A DNA stretch of 64,000 nucleotides from an uncultured Hungatella sp. (GTDB taxonomy: Bacteria; Bacillota; Clostridia; Lachnospirales; Lachnospiraceae), in NCBI GenBank assembly GCA_910588505.1, contig CAJUPQ010000004.1:1-64000 (forward strand). Reading direction: 5' to 3'. The notes under the pieces are model-generated. The model did no database searches. It was not told the DNA's origin and saw only the letters and a list, made by a program, of their open reading frames with translations. A program made the translations under genes and the position numbers. Shown piece by piece: positions 19,153 to 27,688 of this stretch. Position 1 is the stretch's first letter; each line of letters opens with the position of its first letter.

Positions 19153-19300
19153 TCAATGATTACCAACAAACTTCTGTTTGGGTTCCTGTGCCATTACCTT
19201 CATCATTGCGTTATATCCTTCATATGTATAGCTCCTCTTCTGACTTCACCTGTTTAGCCAGTAATACAAGCTCTTATTGGTTTCATACCAAAGTCAGCTT
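19153..19300 (-). pseudogene. Remnant of a group II intron reverse transcriptase C-terminus
   Basis: Translated on the minus strand, the region reads SLYYWLNR, then an in-frame TGA, then SQKRSYTYEGYNAMMKVM and a stop at 19153. The pattern WLNRRSQ(K/R)RSYTWxGYN is, from memory, the usual ending of one class of group II intron-encoded reverse transcriptases; here an Arg codon has become a stop. A further TGA lies upstream and no domain V is seen, so only a decayed tail remains. The rest of the 19097-19421 gap contains nothing else I recognise. Confidence 0.5.
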
Positions 19301-19421
19301 AGGCTCCTTATCTTATCCGTGATTCCATAGTATCGGACGGAATTCCCACCCACTAAATGTCATGCCCTTTGCTGTGTACACTTACAGTTCACTGATACCC
19401 GGCCTTCGTTACAGTTCCCCC

Positions 19422-19788
19422 TCACTTCATAACCTCATCAAAGATCTCCGCCAGATCCGCCTGCCTGCCATACTCAAACCCGATCCGCCCCTCACAGGTA
19501 ATGGAATCACAAGAATCCACAGCCACAAACATCTCTAAAATCTCCCCATCCTGCCGCTCTAGGTTCAGCACTCCCTTATAAGGGCAGGCCGATACAGCCT
19601 CATGGCCCTGGTTGGCATTGCCCAAAAGGGCTCCGAGCCTCTTAAAGAAGACTGCTTTCCTTCCTCTGCTGCCGTCGCTATCCCTGCGCCGTCGCCCCTA
19701 AAGTCCCACAGCCTGCGCTCCATGCCAGGATCACCGCCACAACAGCGGCCAGAACACACCGTTTCGTATTCCTGTCTTTTACCTGCAT
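19422..19788 (-). pseudogene. Small lipoprotein gene with a single-base frameshift
   Basis: A signal peptide with lipobox (VILAWSAGC) begins at ATG 19788 and runs into TAG after GATAQG. In another frame the sequence continues without break as DSDGSRGRKAVFFKRLG to the stop at 19422. Removing one G from the GGG at 19682-19684 joins the two into a lipoprotein of about 121 residues ending GRQADLAEIFDEVMK. The domain is not one I recognise. It lies 45 bp after the YolD-like gene, in the Y-family polymerase operon. Either a real mutation, a phase-variable tract or a sequencing error. Confidence 0.6.
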
Positions 19789-19833
19789 CTTCTCCGTCTG
19801 ACGGTTCTTCTGCCCCAAATCGCAAAAAATCCC

Positions 19834-20283
19834 TCACTCCTCTTCCCAGAACAACCCGCACTCCATCTGGATCACATACTCCATCAACACGGCGGTCCCG
19901 TCCGCCATCACCAGCTTTCTGGCAAAGGTGTCGATCTTTTTGAGATTCCCGGTCACCGTCTCGTAGGCCCCTCCCGTCTTCCTGCCGTCAGGCCTGAAAA
20001 AAGTGACGGTCACTTCCGGGCGTTCCTTTATATGTTCCTGCAAAACCCTCAGTTTCCCGTCCAGGCTCCCCCGGTTGTCCTCATCCAGCCACACAAAGTC
20101 ATCCGTAAGCCGGGCCGTCTCCCGTATGGCGTCCCCGTAGCCTGTCAGGGCGGCAAAAGGCGCAAACTGAGCCGCCCGGTCCGACAGCGCCATCTGCGGA
20201 TGGACAGACGAAACATGGTGGGGCAGATCCAGCATATCCTCATACTTGCCCGGACCTGCGGATCTTTGCTCGTCTCTATACAT
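19834..20283 (-). CDS. YolD-like protein next to a Y-family polymerase
   Basis: 149-residue cytoplasmic protein. The block YEDMLDLPHHVSSVHPQMAL followed by RAAQFAPFAALTGYGDAIRE is the standard pattern of the YolD-like family usually encoded with UvrX/DinB-type polymerases; the biochemical role is unknown. I start at MYRDEQ behind GGAAGGAGAGAAC rather than the longer frame. It lies 69 bp after the polymerase and is probably in the same SOS-controlled transcript. Confidence 0.85.
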   Translation of the reverse strand: MYRDEQRSAGPGKYEDMLDLPHHVSSVHPQMALSDRAAQFAPFAALTGYGDAIRETARLTDDFVWLDEDNRGSLDGKLRVLQEHIKERPEVTVTFFRPDGRKTGGAYETVTGNLKKIDTFARKLVMADGTAVLMEYVIQMECGLFWEEE

Positions 20284-20352
20284 GTTCTCTCCTTCCTGCA
20301 TTCCCGCGGAAACTCCCATAAATTAGGCGCCCGCTGTCTACTCCCCAGCACA

Positions 20353-21882
20353 CTACGCCTTGTGTCCCCCGATCTGCCGGTTCCTCTCCTTTGCCGTGGC
20401 TCCATCCATCAGGTTCATACCTTTTAAAATGGCATTCTTCCCGAACTTTTTCTTAATATCTACCATAGCTTTCTGCATCCGTTTCTCCCGATCCAGCCGT
20501 ACCTCTTCCTCCCTGCGCTCCCGCTCCAAAGCCTCGTAATCCGTAAACATATCAAGCTGCTCCGCCTTCTCCATAGAAGCGGAGGCTGCCAAAGCCTCGT
20601 CCGTCACCCGGCAGGCAGTAAGGTAGATCCGCCTGATCAGCAGCTCCCGCGACACAACCGTATCAAACAGCTCCACGACAGTCGCCGTAATAAGTCTGGC
20701 AGATGACGTGGGATTCTCAAGATTAGCTGTCCCGTGCCCGTGCTTTGGTATCTTTCTTCCATACCGGTCAGTGGTCACAGCCCCCTTATACTTCCTGCCT
20801 CCGTCCTCCAGATTCTCCCTGTCATAGCCAACGGTCAGGACCATCTGGTCTGTCACCAGCCCCTTATCCACCAGCTCCAGGGCCACCGAATCCGCCATCT
20901 CCCGCACCACCAGCCTGGCCTTCTCAAAAGAATAGGGGCAGGGAAGGACCTGGCCGGAACCAATGCTGTTAGACTGGGGCTTGTAGGCTTTAATATCCTC
21001 CATCCCGCAGGGCTCCCACCCCCAGGCATGGTCAATAAGCAGTTCCGCGTTGACGCCGAACAGACGGTAGAGCAGCTCCTCGCTGTGGTACTCCCCCGCC
21101 TTTCCCATAGAGCATCTGGCAATATCCCCCATGGTAAAAAGTCCATGCTCCTCCAGCCTATCCCGGTATCCCCGCCCCACCCGCCAAAAATCCGTCAAAG
21201 GGCGGTGGTCCCACAACCGCCTCCGGTATTCCCGCTCATCCAGGCAGGCAATCCGCACTCCGTTCTCATCAGGTTTCATGTGCTTGGCCACAATATCCAT
21301 GGCCACCTTGGCCAGGTACAGATTCGTCCCAACGCCGGCAGTGGCCGTGATCCCCGTGGCCTCAAAAACCGCCTGGATCATCTTTCCCGCAAGCTCTCTC
21401 GCCGTAAGGCCGTAAGTTCCCAGATAGCCGGTCACATCCGCAAAGATCTCGTCAATGGAATACACATGGATATCCTCCGGCGCCACAAACTTAAGATAAA
21501 TCTGATAGATCCGGGTGCTCCACTCCACATACAGGGCCATGCGGGGGACCGCCACCAGGTAGTCAATAGCCAGGGCCGGGTTGGCCTTCAGCTCCTTTGC
21601 ATCCCAGGATGCCCCCGAAAAAGTCCCCGAAGGCGCGCTCCTCCTTCTGAAACGGTTAGCCGCCTCCACCTTCTGTACCACCTCAAACAGCCTTGGCCGC
21701 CCCGGTATGCCGTACTCCTTAAGGGAAGGGCTCACCGCGAGACAGATGGTCTTCTCCGTCCGGCTCTTGTCCGCCACCACCAGATGAGTGGTCAGAGGAT
21801 TCAGCCCCCGTTCTCTGCACTCCACAGACGCATAGAACGACTTTAAGTCGATGGCGATATAGTTCCTCTCTTTTTCTGCCAT
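20353..21882 (-). CDS. Y-family DNA polymerase (UvrX/UmuC-like)
   Basis: Translesion polymerase of 509 residues. The catalytic residues are visible: Asp in YIAIDLKSFYASVE at the N-terminus and the Asp-Glu pair in VYSIDEIFADVTGY. Palm, fingers and little-finger regions follow, then QLDMF at residues 442-446, a sliding-clamp-binding motif, and a charged coiled tail of about 60 residues. Longer than DinB (about 350-410) and closer to UvrX/YqjW. Expression should be SOS-induced: a LexA box sits between the -35 and -10. Neighbours are the YolD-like gene and a broken lipoprotein gene. Confidence 0.92.
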   Translation of the reverse strand: MAEKERNYIAIDLKSFYASVECRERGLNPLTTHLVVADKSRTEKTICLAVSPSLKEYGIPGRPRLFEVVQKVEAANRFRRRSAPSGTFSGASWDAKELKANPALAIDYLVAVPRMALYVEWSTRIYQIYLKFVAPEDIHVYSIDEIFADVTGYLGTYGLTARELAGKMIQAVFEATGITATAGVGTNLYLAKVAMDIVAKHMKPDENGVRIACLDEREYRRRLWDHRPLTDFWRVGRGYRDRLEEHGLFTMGDIARCSMGKAGEYHSEELLYRLFGVNAELLIDHAWGWEPCGMEDIKAYKPQSNSIGSGQVLPCPYSFEKARLVVREMADSVALELVDKGLVTDQMVLTVGYDRENLEDGGRKYKGAVTTDRYGRKIPKHGHGTANLENPTSSARLITATVVELFDTVVSRELLIRRIYLTACRVTDEALAASASMEKAEQLDMFTDYEALERERREEEVRLDREKRMQKAMVDIKKKFGKNAILKGMNLMDGATAKERNRQIGGHKA

Positions 21883-21930
21883 ATTCCCCTCCCCAACATA
21901 ACAGTTCCGCTTCTCTCTCCCTTTTCCTTT

Positions 21931-21959
21931 ATTATATCAAACATACGTTCTGTTTTCAA
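21931..21959 (-). promoter_or_regulatory. SOS promoter with LexA box, Y-family polymerase operon
   Basis: Minus-strand TTGAAA (21959-21954) and TATAAT (21936-21931) are spaced by 17 bp, and the spacer contains AGAACGTATGTTTG (21951-21938), which fits the Gram-positive LexA box GAAC-N4-GTTC with one change. The same 14-mer is found before the second polymerase at 33079. Confidence 0.85.
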
Positions 21960-22004
21960 CTGAAAATTTTCTGTTTTCCACGCCCCATGAACTGCAACAA
22001 TCCA

Positions 22005-22919
22005 TTACCTGCACCCTCCCGGCTGAGCGGCAACTCTCCCTTTCAAGTACCGGTAAAACATCTCGGCAGCCCTGGTCCTGCCCCGCCCTTTCTCCGAAAT
22101 AAGTTTCACTGCCCGCCCAGGCGGCTGGCACGCAATCGGGATCTCCACCAGCGCTTTCTTGTTGATGAGGGGCGCTGCCATAGACTCCGGCACAAACCCA
22201 ATGCCAAGATTATTCCGGATCAGGGGAATCAGAAGATCTGAGGTTGCCACCTCCATGTCAAGGGTGATATCCACATTGTGCCGGCGAAAAAAATCCTGAT
22301 ATAGATCACCGGTAGCCGTTCCCCTTCCCAGACCGATCCATGGACAGGTTGCCAGATCCTCAAGGGCAGCCCTCCCCTTGGCCAGATGCCGATATTGCAG
22401 CCCTCCCGCAAGGATCTCCTTAAACTGACACATGGTCTCACACAAAACCCCTTCCGGCGTCTCAAAAGGCGTGGTGACCACCGCAAAATCCAGATTTCCG
22501 GCCCCAAAATCCTTCAAGATCCCCTTTGTGCTGTGATTGTGGACTTTGATCCGGATCTTTGGGTATTCCATCCTGAAATCGTGGAGGGCTTCCAGCAGAA
22601 AAAGATGGAGAGCCGCCTCCGTAGTTCCCACCTCAATAGTCCCCCCATGTTCCACGTCCTGTCCCCGGATCTCCTCCTGTGCGGCCATCAGATGCTCCCA
22701 GGCGGCCTGGACGTGGACAAACAGCCGCTCCCCTGTCTCCGTAAGCCGGATTCCCCTTGGCTCCCGGACAAACAGCCTGCAGCCAAGCTGGGCTTCCAAA
22801 AGCTTTATCATCCGAGTTACGTTAGGCTGGCTGCCTCCCAGCGCCGACGCTGCCTTGGTAATACTCCCGTATCGGGCCACACAGTAAAAAACTTTATAGT
22901 ACTCAAAATTGATATCCAT
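22005..22919 (-). CDS. LysR family transcriptional regulator
   Basis: 304-residue regulator with an N-terminal winged helix-turn-helix (YYKVFYCVARYGSITKAASALGGSQPNVTRMI) and a C-terminal type-2 periplasmic-binding-like effector domain. I start at MDINFEYYKVF, the family's usual N-terminus. It is divergent from the MATE gene at 23023, with about 100 bp between, so that pump is the likely target; this is inference from arrangement. The effector is unknown. Confidence 0.93.
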   Translation of the reverse strand: MDINFEYYKVFYCVARYGSITKAASALGGSQPNVTRMIKLLEAQLGCRLFVREPRGIRLTETGERLFVHVQAAWEHLMAAQEEIRGQDVEHGGTIEVGTTEAALHLFLLEALHDFRMEYPKIRIKVHNHSTKGILKDFGAGNLDFAVVTTPFETPEGVLCETMCQFKEILAGGLQYRHLAKGRAALEDLATCPWIGLGRGTATGDLYQDFFRRHNVDITLDMEVATSDLLIPLIRNNLGIGFVPESMAAPLINKKALVEIPIACQPPGRAVKLISEKGRGRTRAAEMFYRYLKGRVAAQPGGCR

Positions 22920-23022
22920 ATAAATCTTATATATCCCCCATATCATCTATGTATTTTATCTATTGGTGATCCCATAGTATAATATACCTCTGAAAAACAG
23001 AAAAGAAAAGGACTTGATAACC

Positions 23023-24354
23023 ATGAACAGAGATCTGACAACGGGAGAACCCCGAAAAGTATTGTGGGCATTTTGCCTCCCCATGTTCGGGAGCATTGTA
23101 TTTCAACAGCTTTACAACCTTGCGGACTCCCTGGTGGCCGGCAAATACATCGGCGAAAATGCCCTGGCCGCAGTGGGCAACAGCTACAACATCACCCTCA
23201 TCTTTCTCGCCTTTGCTTTTGGCTGCAACATCGGCTGCTCTGTGGTGACAGCCCAGCTGTTTGGGGCCAAATCTTACACAGCCATGAAAACCGCCGTGTA
23301 CACCAGCCTTATAGCCAGCGGCGTGCTGTGTCTGGGATTGATGGCGGCGGGTCTGGGCTTTACCCTTCCCCTTCTTCGCCTTATGAAGACCCAGCCGGAG
23401 ATCCTGGCGGACTCCTGCCTGTACCTGACCATTTACATCTGGGGGCTTCCGTTTCTCTTCTATTATAATATTGCCACCGGCATATTTTCTGCCATGGGAG
23501 ATTCCAGGACGCCCTTTTTCTTTCTGGCCGCGTCCTCAACCGCCAATATCCTGATGGACATTGCCTTTGTCAAATGGTTTGCCATGGGGATCGCGGGCGT
23601 TGCCTGGGCCACGTTCCTGTGTCAGGGCATCAGCTGTGTCCTCTCCTTATGCCTGATACTCAAACGCCTGTCAGCCATAAAAACAGAAGGGAGAGTTCCT
23701 GTATTCTCCCGCCATCTCCTGGCCAAAACAGCCGCCGTCGCTGTCCCAAGTATATTGCAGCAATCCTTTATATCCGTGGGAAACATGATGATCCAGGGCC
23801 GCGTCAACAGCTTTGGCATCAGCGTTGCCGCAGGCTACTCCGCCGCCGTAAAGCTAAACAACCTGGTCATTACCTCCTTTACCACCATCGGGAACGGCAT
23901 CTCCAATTTTTCCGCCCAAAACCTTGGCGCAGGCAGGTATCCGCGGATAAGGCAGGGCACCAGAGCCGGCCTTAGTCTGGTGTGGCGTCTGTGTGTCCCC
24001 TTCTGCCTTTTGTATGTTCTAGGGGGACAATACCTCCTCCTGCTGTTTTTGGACCGCTCCTCCACACTGGCTCTTGCCACAGGTCAGCAGTTTTTGCGGA
24101 TCCTCTCCCCCTTCTACTTTGTAGTGTCCGCCAAGCTGGTGGCTGACGGGGTTCTCCGCGGCACAAGCGCCATGTCCCGGTTTATGGCCGCCACCTTCAC
24201 AGATCTTATTCTCCGGGTAGCTCTGGCATTTGTATTTTCCGACCTGACCCGCTCGGCCACGGGCATCTGGTCTGCGTGGCCTGTGGGATGGACCGTGGCC
24301 ACAGGACTTTCCGCCTTATTCTATCGGGAACAGTGCAGACACTTGGCAGCCTAA
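23023..24354 (+). CDS. MATE family efflux transporter
   Basis: Membrane antiporter of 443 residues with two MatE halves (FGSIVFQQLYNLADSLVAGKYIG near the N-terminus and AVPSILQQSFISVGNMMIQGRVN in the middle). I start at MNRDLTTGEP behind AAAAGGA; an upstream TTG frame adds three residues only. Divergent from a LysR gene that probably controls it. The C-terminal part (SALFYREQCRHLAA) is complete. Confidence 0.93.
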   Translation: MNRDLTTGEPRKVLWAFCLPMFGSIVFQQLYNLADSLVAGKYIGENALAAVGNSYNITLIFLAFAFGCNIGCSVVTAQLFGAKSYTAMKTAVYTSLIASGVLCLGLMAAGLGFTLPLLRLMKTQPEILADSCLYLTIYIWGLPFLFYYNIATGIFSAMGDSRTPFFFLAASSTANILMDIAFVKWFAMGIAGVAWATFLCQGISCVLSLCLILKRLSAIKTEGRVPVFSRHLLAKTAAVAVPSILQQSFISVGNMMIQGRVNSFGISVAAGYSAAVKLNNLVITSFTTIGNGISNFSAQNLGAGRYPRIRQGTRAGLSLVWRLCVPFCLLYVLGGQYLLLLFLDRSSTLALATGQQFLRILSPFYFVVSAKLVADGVLRGTSAMSRFMAATFTDLILRVALAFVFSDLTRSATGIWSAWPVGWTVATGLSALFYREQCRHLAA

Positions 24355-24363
24355 ATATATTCT

Positions 24364-24408
24364 GTTTTGTGGGAGATTTCGCCTTTATCGAGGCCAATTC
24401 TCCCACAA
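24364..24408. terminator. Nested hairpin between convergent MATE and DUF2200 genes
   Basis: GTGGGAGA and TCTCCCAC enclose an inner GCCTTTATCGAGGC stem. The T-runs are weak, so it may be a terminator or an RNA-stabilising stem; it is placed exactly between two convergent genes. Confidence 0.5.
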
Positions 24409-24419
24409 CCTTCTCCCCA

Positions 24420-24770
24420 TCACCCCCGCAAAATCTTCCCCATAGCCTTCCCCCTGGCCAGCTCGTCCACCAGCTTATCCAGGTAGCGGATCTTCTGCAT
24501 CAGCGGGTCCTCTATATCCTCCACCCGGACGCCGCACACCACCCCTTTGATCAGGCTGCAATTGGGATTCATGGCCGGCGCCTGGGCAAAAAATGTCCCA
24601 TAATCCACATCCTTCTCAAGCTGCCTTACAATCCCCTCCTTATCATACCCTGTAAGCCAGCAGATGATCTCATCCACCTCCTCTTTTGTCCTGTTTTTCC
24701 TCTCCGCTTTCTGCACCAGCAGAGGATAGATCTTAGAAAAACTCATGGCAAATACCTTGTTGTTCTCCAT
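24420..24770 (-). CDS. DUF2200 family protein
   Basis: 116-residue cytoplasmic protein with the whole-length DUF2200 pattern (VFAMSFSKIYPLLVQKAERKNRTKEEVDEIICWLTGY and CGVRVEDIEDPLMQKIRYLDKLVDELARGK). Length is standard for the family, whose function is not known. Start ATG follows GGAGGGACAT. It is single-gene, convergent with the MATE gene. Confidence 0.9.
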   Translation of the reverse strand: MENNKVFAMSFSKIYPLLVQKAERKNRTKEEVDEIICWLTGYDKEGIVRQLEKDVDYGTFFAQAPAMNPNCSLIKGVVCGVRVEDIEDPLMQKIRYLDKLVDELARGKAMGKILRG

Positions 24771-24853
24771 ATGTCCCTCCGTTATCTCTCAAAAATTGAC
24801 GTCTCTTTTCTGTAGCACCTTAAACTGGATAAAATGGAACTTTAAGTTTGTCG

Positions 24854-24935
24854 TATTGGTGTATAATTGAGTGAGCATAGGGCAAGGATTGTCGTAGGGC
24901 CAGTCAGAGAAGGAGAGATGTCCCGTCCGGCTTTT
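24854..24935 (+). repeat. Dispersed gene-end repeat, copy R2
   Basis: Single arm reading TTGGTGTATAATTGAGTGAGC, then AGGGCAAGGATTGTCG, then CCAGTCAGAGAAGGAGAGATGTCC. The DUF1349 gene runs into it from the far side: its last codons (GTSLLL) and TGA stop are read from the repeat. Confidence 0.8.
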
Positions 24936-25524
24936 GCCCGTCATGGGCCGGCCATCTACACTCCGTGATCTCCATATCCGTAAAAACCGCCTTAAAAGAG
25001 GAATCCTCCGGGCTGCAGGCATAGATGCCAAACCGGATCTGCCCGCCACCCTTCCACATATGGCAGACGCGCATCTGGCTGTAGCAGACCCCGTCAGGAG
25101 AACATTCGATGCAGTAATCGTCCTCCCTGCGGCTTAAGCGGTACCACATGGACTTTACGGAGGCGTCCATAGCCGTGGTGGCCCAGTCGGAATAACCGTT
25201 GTTGGTCACAACACTGCCCAAATGCTGAAATTCCTCATTCTCATACTCAATCGAACCTTTCAGCCAGTTCTCACTGTCCAGATACATGACGATACCGCAC
25301 TGGTCGAACCGGTGACTGCTTTCAAACTCCGTCCTGACCACAAAGGAAAAATACCGCTCGTCTGTGGTCATCTGCAGCACAGGGGCATTGTCATTTCTGA
25401 AATGATAGTAAGTCCTCTGCCACAGATCCGTATGGGGACTGGTTATAATCTCCACCCGCCCATCCTCCACAGACCAGGCCTTAGGCTTCCTGGTCCACTC
25501 CAGCTTCCCTACATCCACCTTCAT
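24904..25524 (-). CDS. DUF1349 (concanavalin-like) protein
   Basis: 206-residue cytoplasmic protein with a DUF1349 beta-sandwich pattern (VVRTEFESSHRFDQCGIVMYLDSENWLKGSIEYENE, DYCIECSPDGVCYSQMR). The start is the ATG of a TGATG overlap with the upstream gene, giving translational coupling; a longer frame to 25614 only overlaps that gene. The last residues GTSLLL and the stop come from dispersed repeat R2, so the native C-terminus may have been replaced. A ligand-binding role is suggested only by the fold. Confidence 0.85.
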   Translation of the reverse strand: MKVDVGKLEWTRKPKAWSVEDGRVEIITSPHTDLWQRTYYHFRNDNAPVLQMTTDERYFSFVVRTEFESSHRFDQCGIVMYLDSENWLKGSIEYENEEFQHLGSVVTNNGYSDWATTAMDASVKSMWYRLSRREDDYCIECSPDGVCYSQMRVCHMWKGGGQIRFGIYACSPEDSSFKAVFTDMEITECRWPAHDGQKPDGTSLLL

Positions 25525-26453
25525 CACTCCATCTCCTTCATCCACTCTATCAGAACCCCCTTGCTGCCGCACACAGGGCAGGTATAGGTTCCGAAATAAT
25601 AAGCCACCTTCCACTCATCCTCCACGCCCAGAAGATGTACCAGATTGCTGAACCACACATACGTGTCCTCATAGCTTTTCCCGTCCCATTTCCCGATGAC
25701 AGACGGGGCTGGCTCTATCTTCTCCAGCTGCTCCCGGTCATAAAACCCGTCGGCCTCCATCTCCTCATCATAGTACCCGCAGTCCGGACAGCTTAAAGGG
25801 CACTGCTCCCACTGGCCCATAAGCATCTGAAATGCCGCCTCCCTGTCTCCCAGGATCGCCAGCACGTCCGTGCAGAAGTACTGGCGCTTCCAATCAGGCT
25901 CCATCTCCTTTAACCGGTCCATATATTGGCCGAGAAACTCCTTAGTCCTCTCCTGCACAACAGCCACGCTGCGGCGGTAGCTGTCCATAACTTCCTCAGG
26001 CATCAGAGCCTCCCTCTCACTTCCCCCGCCGCAGTAGGGAATATCCGTGGCCAGCACATCCCCTGCCAGGACAATAACCTTCATCTGCCAGTCAAAATCT
26101 CCCTCCTGCCTCTTTAATTCCAGCAAAAGAGCCAGATAGGGCATGACCAGATAAGAGGCGTGGTACAAGCTTAACTGGTGGGTCAGATTCTCACTGAGAT
26201 TGTCAAATATGATCTCATAGCTGTCTTTCTCTTCATCGTCCAGCCTGCGAAGCTTCTCCGTGTCCGGGATCAGCTCCTTTGGGCAGAACAAAAAAGCCAC
26301 GTCCTCCCTCACATCGCCGTAGGCTCCCTGGTAGGTTTCCCACAGCTTTGAAGTAAACTCCACCGGTTTCAGCTGCATTCTAAGCTCCTTAACCTTATTA
26401 AGCCCTTTCTCAATCTCCGCTTTCCACATGTCGGACTGCTCCTGCTTTGTCAT
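25524..26453 (-). CDS. Uncharacterised protein with two CPxC zinc-knuckle pairs
   Basis: 309 residues, mostly helical and acidic, with no family I recognise. Two cysteine pairs, CPDCGYY near residue 220 and CPVCGSKG near residue 295, could together hold one zinc. There is no signal peptide or membrane segment. It overlaps the DUF1349 gene by TGATG, so the two proteins are likely made in similar amounts and may act together. Start follows GGAGGAGAGGCAAT. Confidence 0.8.
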   Translation of the reverse strand: MTKQEQSDMWKAEIEKGLNKVKELRMQLKPVEFTSKLWETYQGAYGDVREDVAFLFCPKELIPDTEKLRRLDDEEKDSYEIIFDNLSENLTHQLSLYHASYLVMPYLALLLELKRQEGDFDWQMKVIVLAGDVLATDIPYCGGGSEREALMPEEVMDSYRRSVAVVQERTKEFLGQYMDRLKEMEPDWKRQYFCTDVLAILGDREAAFQMLMGQWEQCPLSCPDCGYYDEEMEADGFYDREQLEKIEPAPSVIGKWDGKSYEDTYVWFSNLVHLLGVEDEWKVAYYFGTYTCPVCGSKGVLIEWMKEME

Positions 26454-26523
26454 ATTGCCTCTCCTCCTACTGTTTTTATTGATTTTCTATCTTTTGGGAA
26501 TTGTGTTCCCGAAAAAATCCTGT

Positions 26524-27084
26524 TCAGGCACCTTTTATTGTCTCCAGATACTTTGCCGGAACCTCCTTCACCAGCCACACCCCGTTTTCCGACAGATAAA
26601 ACACGTACCCGTCCCACGCCATCTGCCCGGCGTCAACCTTCAGCACAGCCGGAACCCCGTGGCGCTGCCCCACCTTCACAGCCATCTGGTAATCCCCGGA
26701 CAGATGGACATACAGCCTGCTGCCGGGCCTAAGCCCCTCCCGCTTATTCAGAATACTTCCCAGAAACCGGGTGGCCGTGCCGTGGTACAGCACATCCGGC
26801 GGGTCAGTCTCCACAAGTTCCACGTCCACCTGAATACTGTGCCCCTGATTGGCTCTGATCTTTGTGCAGTCCTCATTAAAAGCGAACCGCTTCTTGTCAT
26901 TGGTGCGGACAACCTCCTTCAAAGTCTCCATATCCAGGGCTCTCCCCGTCTCATTGACGCCCCGGATCAGCTCCTTCACATCCGCCCAGCCGTGTTTGTC
27001 CAGCCGGATCCCGGCGGCGCCGGGGTTGTGGCGCAGCACCAGGCTGATAAATTTGCTCACGTTTTTATAAGGATCATTTCCCAT
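26524..27084 (-). CDS. kptA: RNA 2'-phosphotransferase (KptA/Tpt1)
   Basis: 186-residue enzyme that transfers an internal RNA 2'-phosphate to NAD+. The family signature is complete: SKFISLVLRHNP at the N-terminus, IRANQGHS in the middle, LYHGT and HLSGDYQMAVKVGQRHG in the C-terminal half, giving the R-H-R-R active-site set. Bacteria have no known tRNA-splicing substrate for it, so its physiological target is open. Start follows GGAAAGGGACGCAT. Confidence 0.93.
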   Translation of the reverse strand: MGNDPYKNVSKFISLVLRHNPGAAGIRLDKHGWADVKELIRGVNETGRALDMETLKEVVRTNDKKRFAFNEDCTKIRANQGHSIQVDVELVETDPPDVLYHGTATRFLGSILNKREGLRPGSRLYVHLSGDYQMAVKVGQRHGVPAVLKVDAGQMAWDGYVFYLSENGVWLVKEVPAKYLETIKGA

Positions 27085-27265
27085 ATGCGTCCCTTTCCTT
27101 TTTCTGTGTCATTTCCTCCTGTGTCTGTCCGGTACATGATCTCAACCGTCACTCATACATAGCTGCACCTACCGCCCATTACACGGCTATATCTGCCAAT
27201 CTGTTGTGTCACGCTTTGAATCTGATGTTTAAATGGAATCCCGACATTTATCCAGTAATCTCTTT

Positions 27266-27376
27266 TCAAGTTCCTCTGGAATCTTCTTGTCCTGCATAAT
27301 AAGGATCGATTATAATCATCCTGTTTGCATTGGGATTATTCTCCATCTCTACTCTGCCTCCAAACTCTGTCTTAAG
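27266..27376 (-). pseudogene. Orphan coding fragment of unknown family
   Basis: A short frame reading KTEFGGRVEMENNPNANRMI and IIDPYYAGQEDSRGT, opened by no start codon and closed by TGA. Its amino acid composition is protein-like, but I do not recognise it. It lies in the gene-poor 27085-27688 stretch beside a MATE-like scrap. Confidence 0.3.
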
Positions 27377-27386
27377 CAGTCAGGAA

Positions 27387-27513
27387 TTAATGCAATGATG
27401 TACTAGTTCCAATCACCCCAAGGATAGGCTCCATAAACACCAGCCCCGCCCCGGTCAGCACCACCATCATACCGGCAGACACATAAACGGAAACTGCGCT
27501 TGTCTGGCATTTT
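27387..27513 (-). pseudogene. MATE-like transporter fragment
   Basis: On the minus strand a frame reads TSAVSVYVSAGMMVVLTGAG, then LVFMEPILGVIGTSTSLH and TAA. It resembles the TM2-TM3 part of MATE pumps (LVF.EPIL...G.S). No ATG is in frame, although AAAGGAGGAAT precedes it. Nothing else is recognisable in 27085-27240 or 27514-27640. Confidence 0.35.
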
Positions 27514-27688
27514 TTATTCCTCCTTTGAAAAAATCGGTTCCCTGGTTCACCTTCCATTATAATGATTTTTCACAAAAATACAATCCGATTATGATGTGGT
27601 CGGCAGACAGAAAGTATGGTATACTTCCTAATAGCTGAAAGATACAGCCAAACCGTTGGCAGCGCAAACATAAATGGAGGTAAATACA

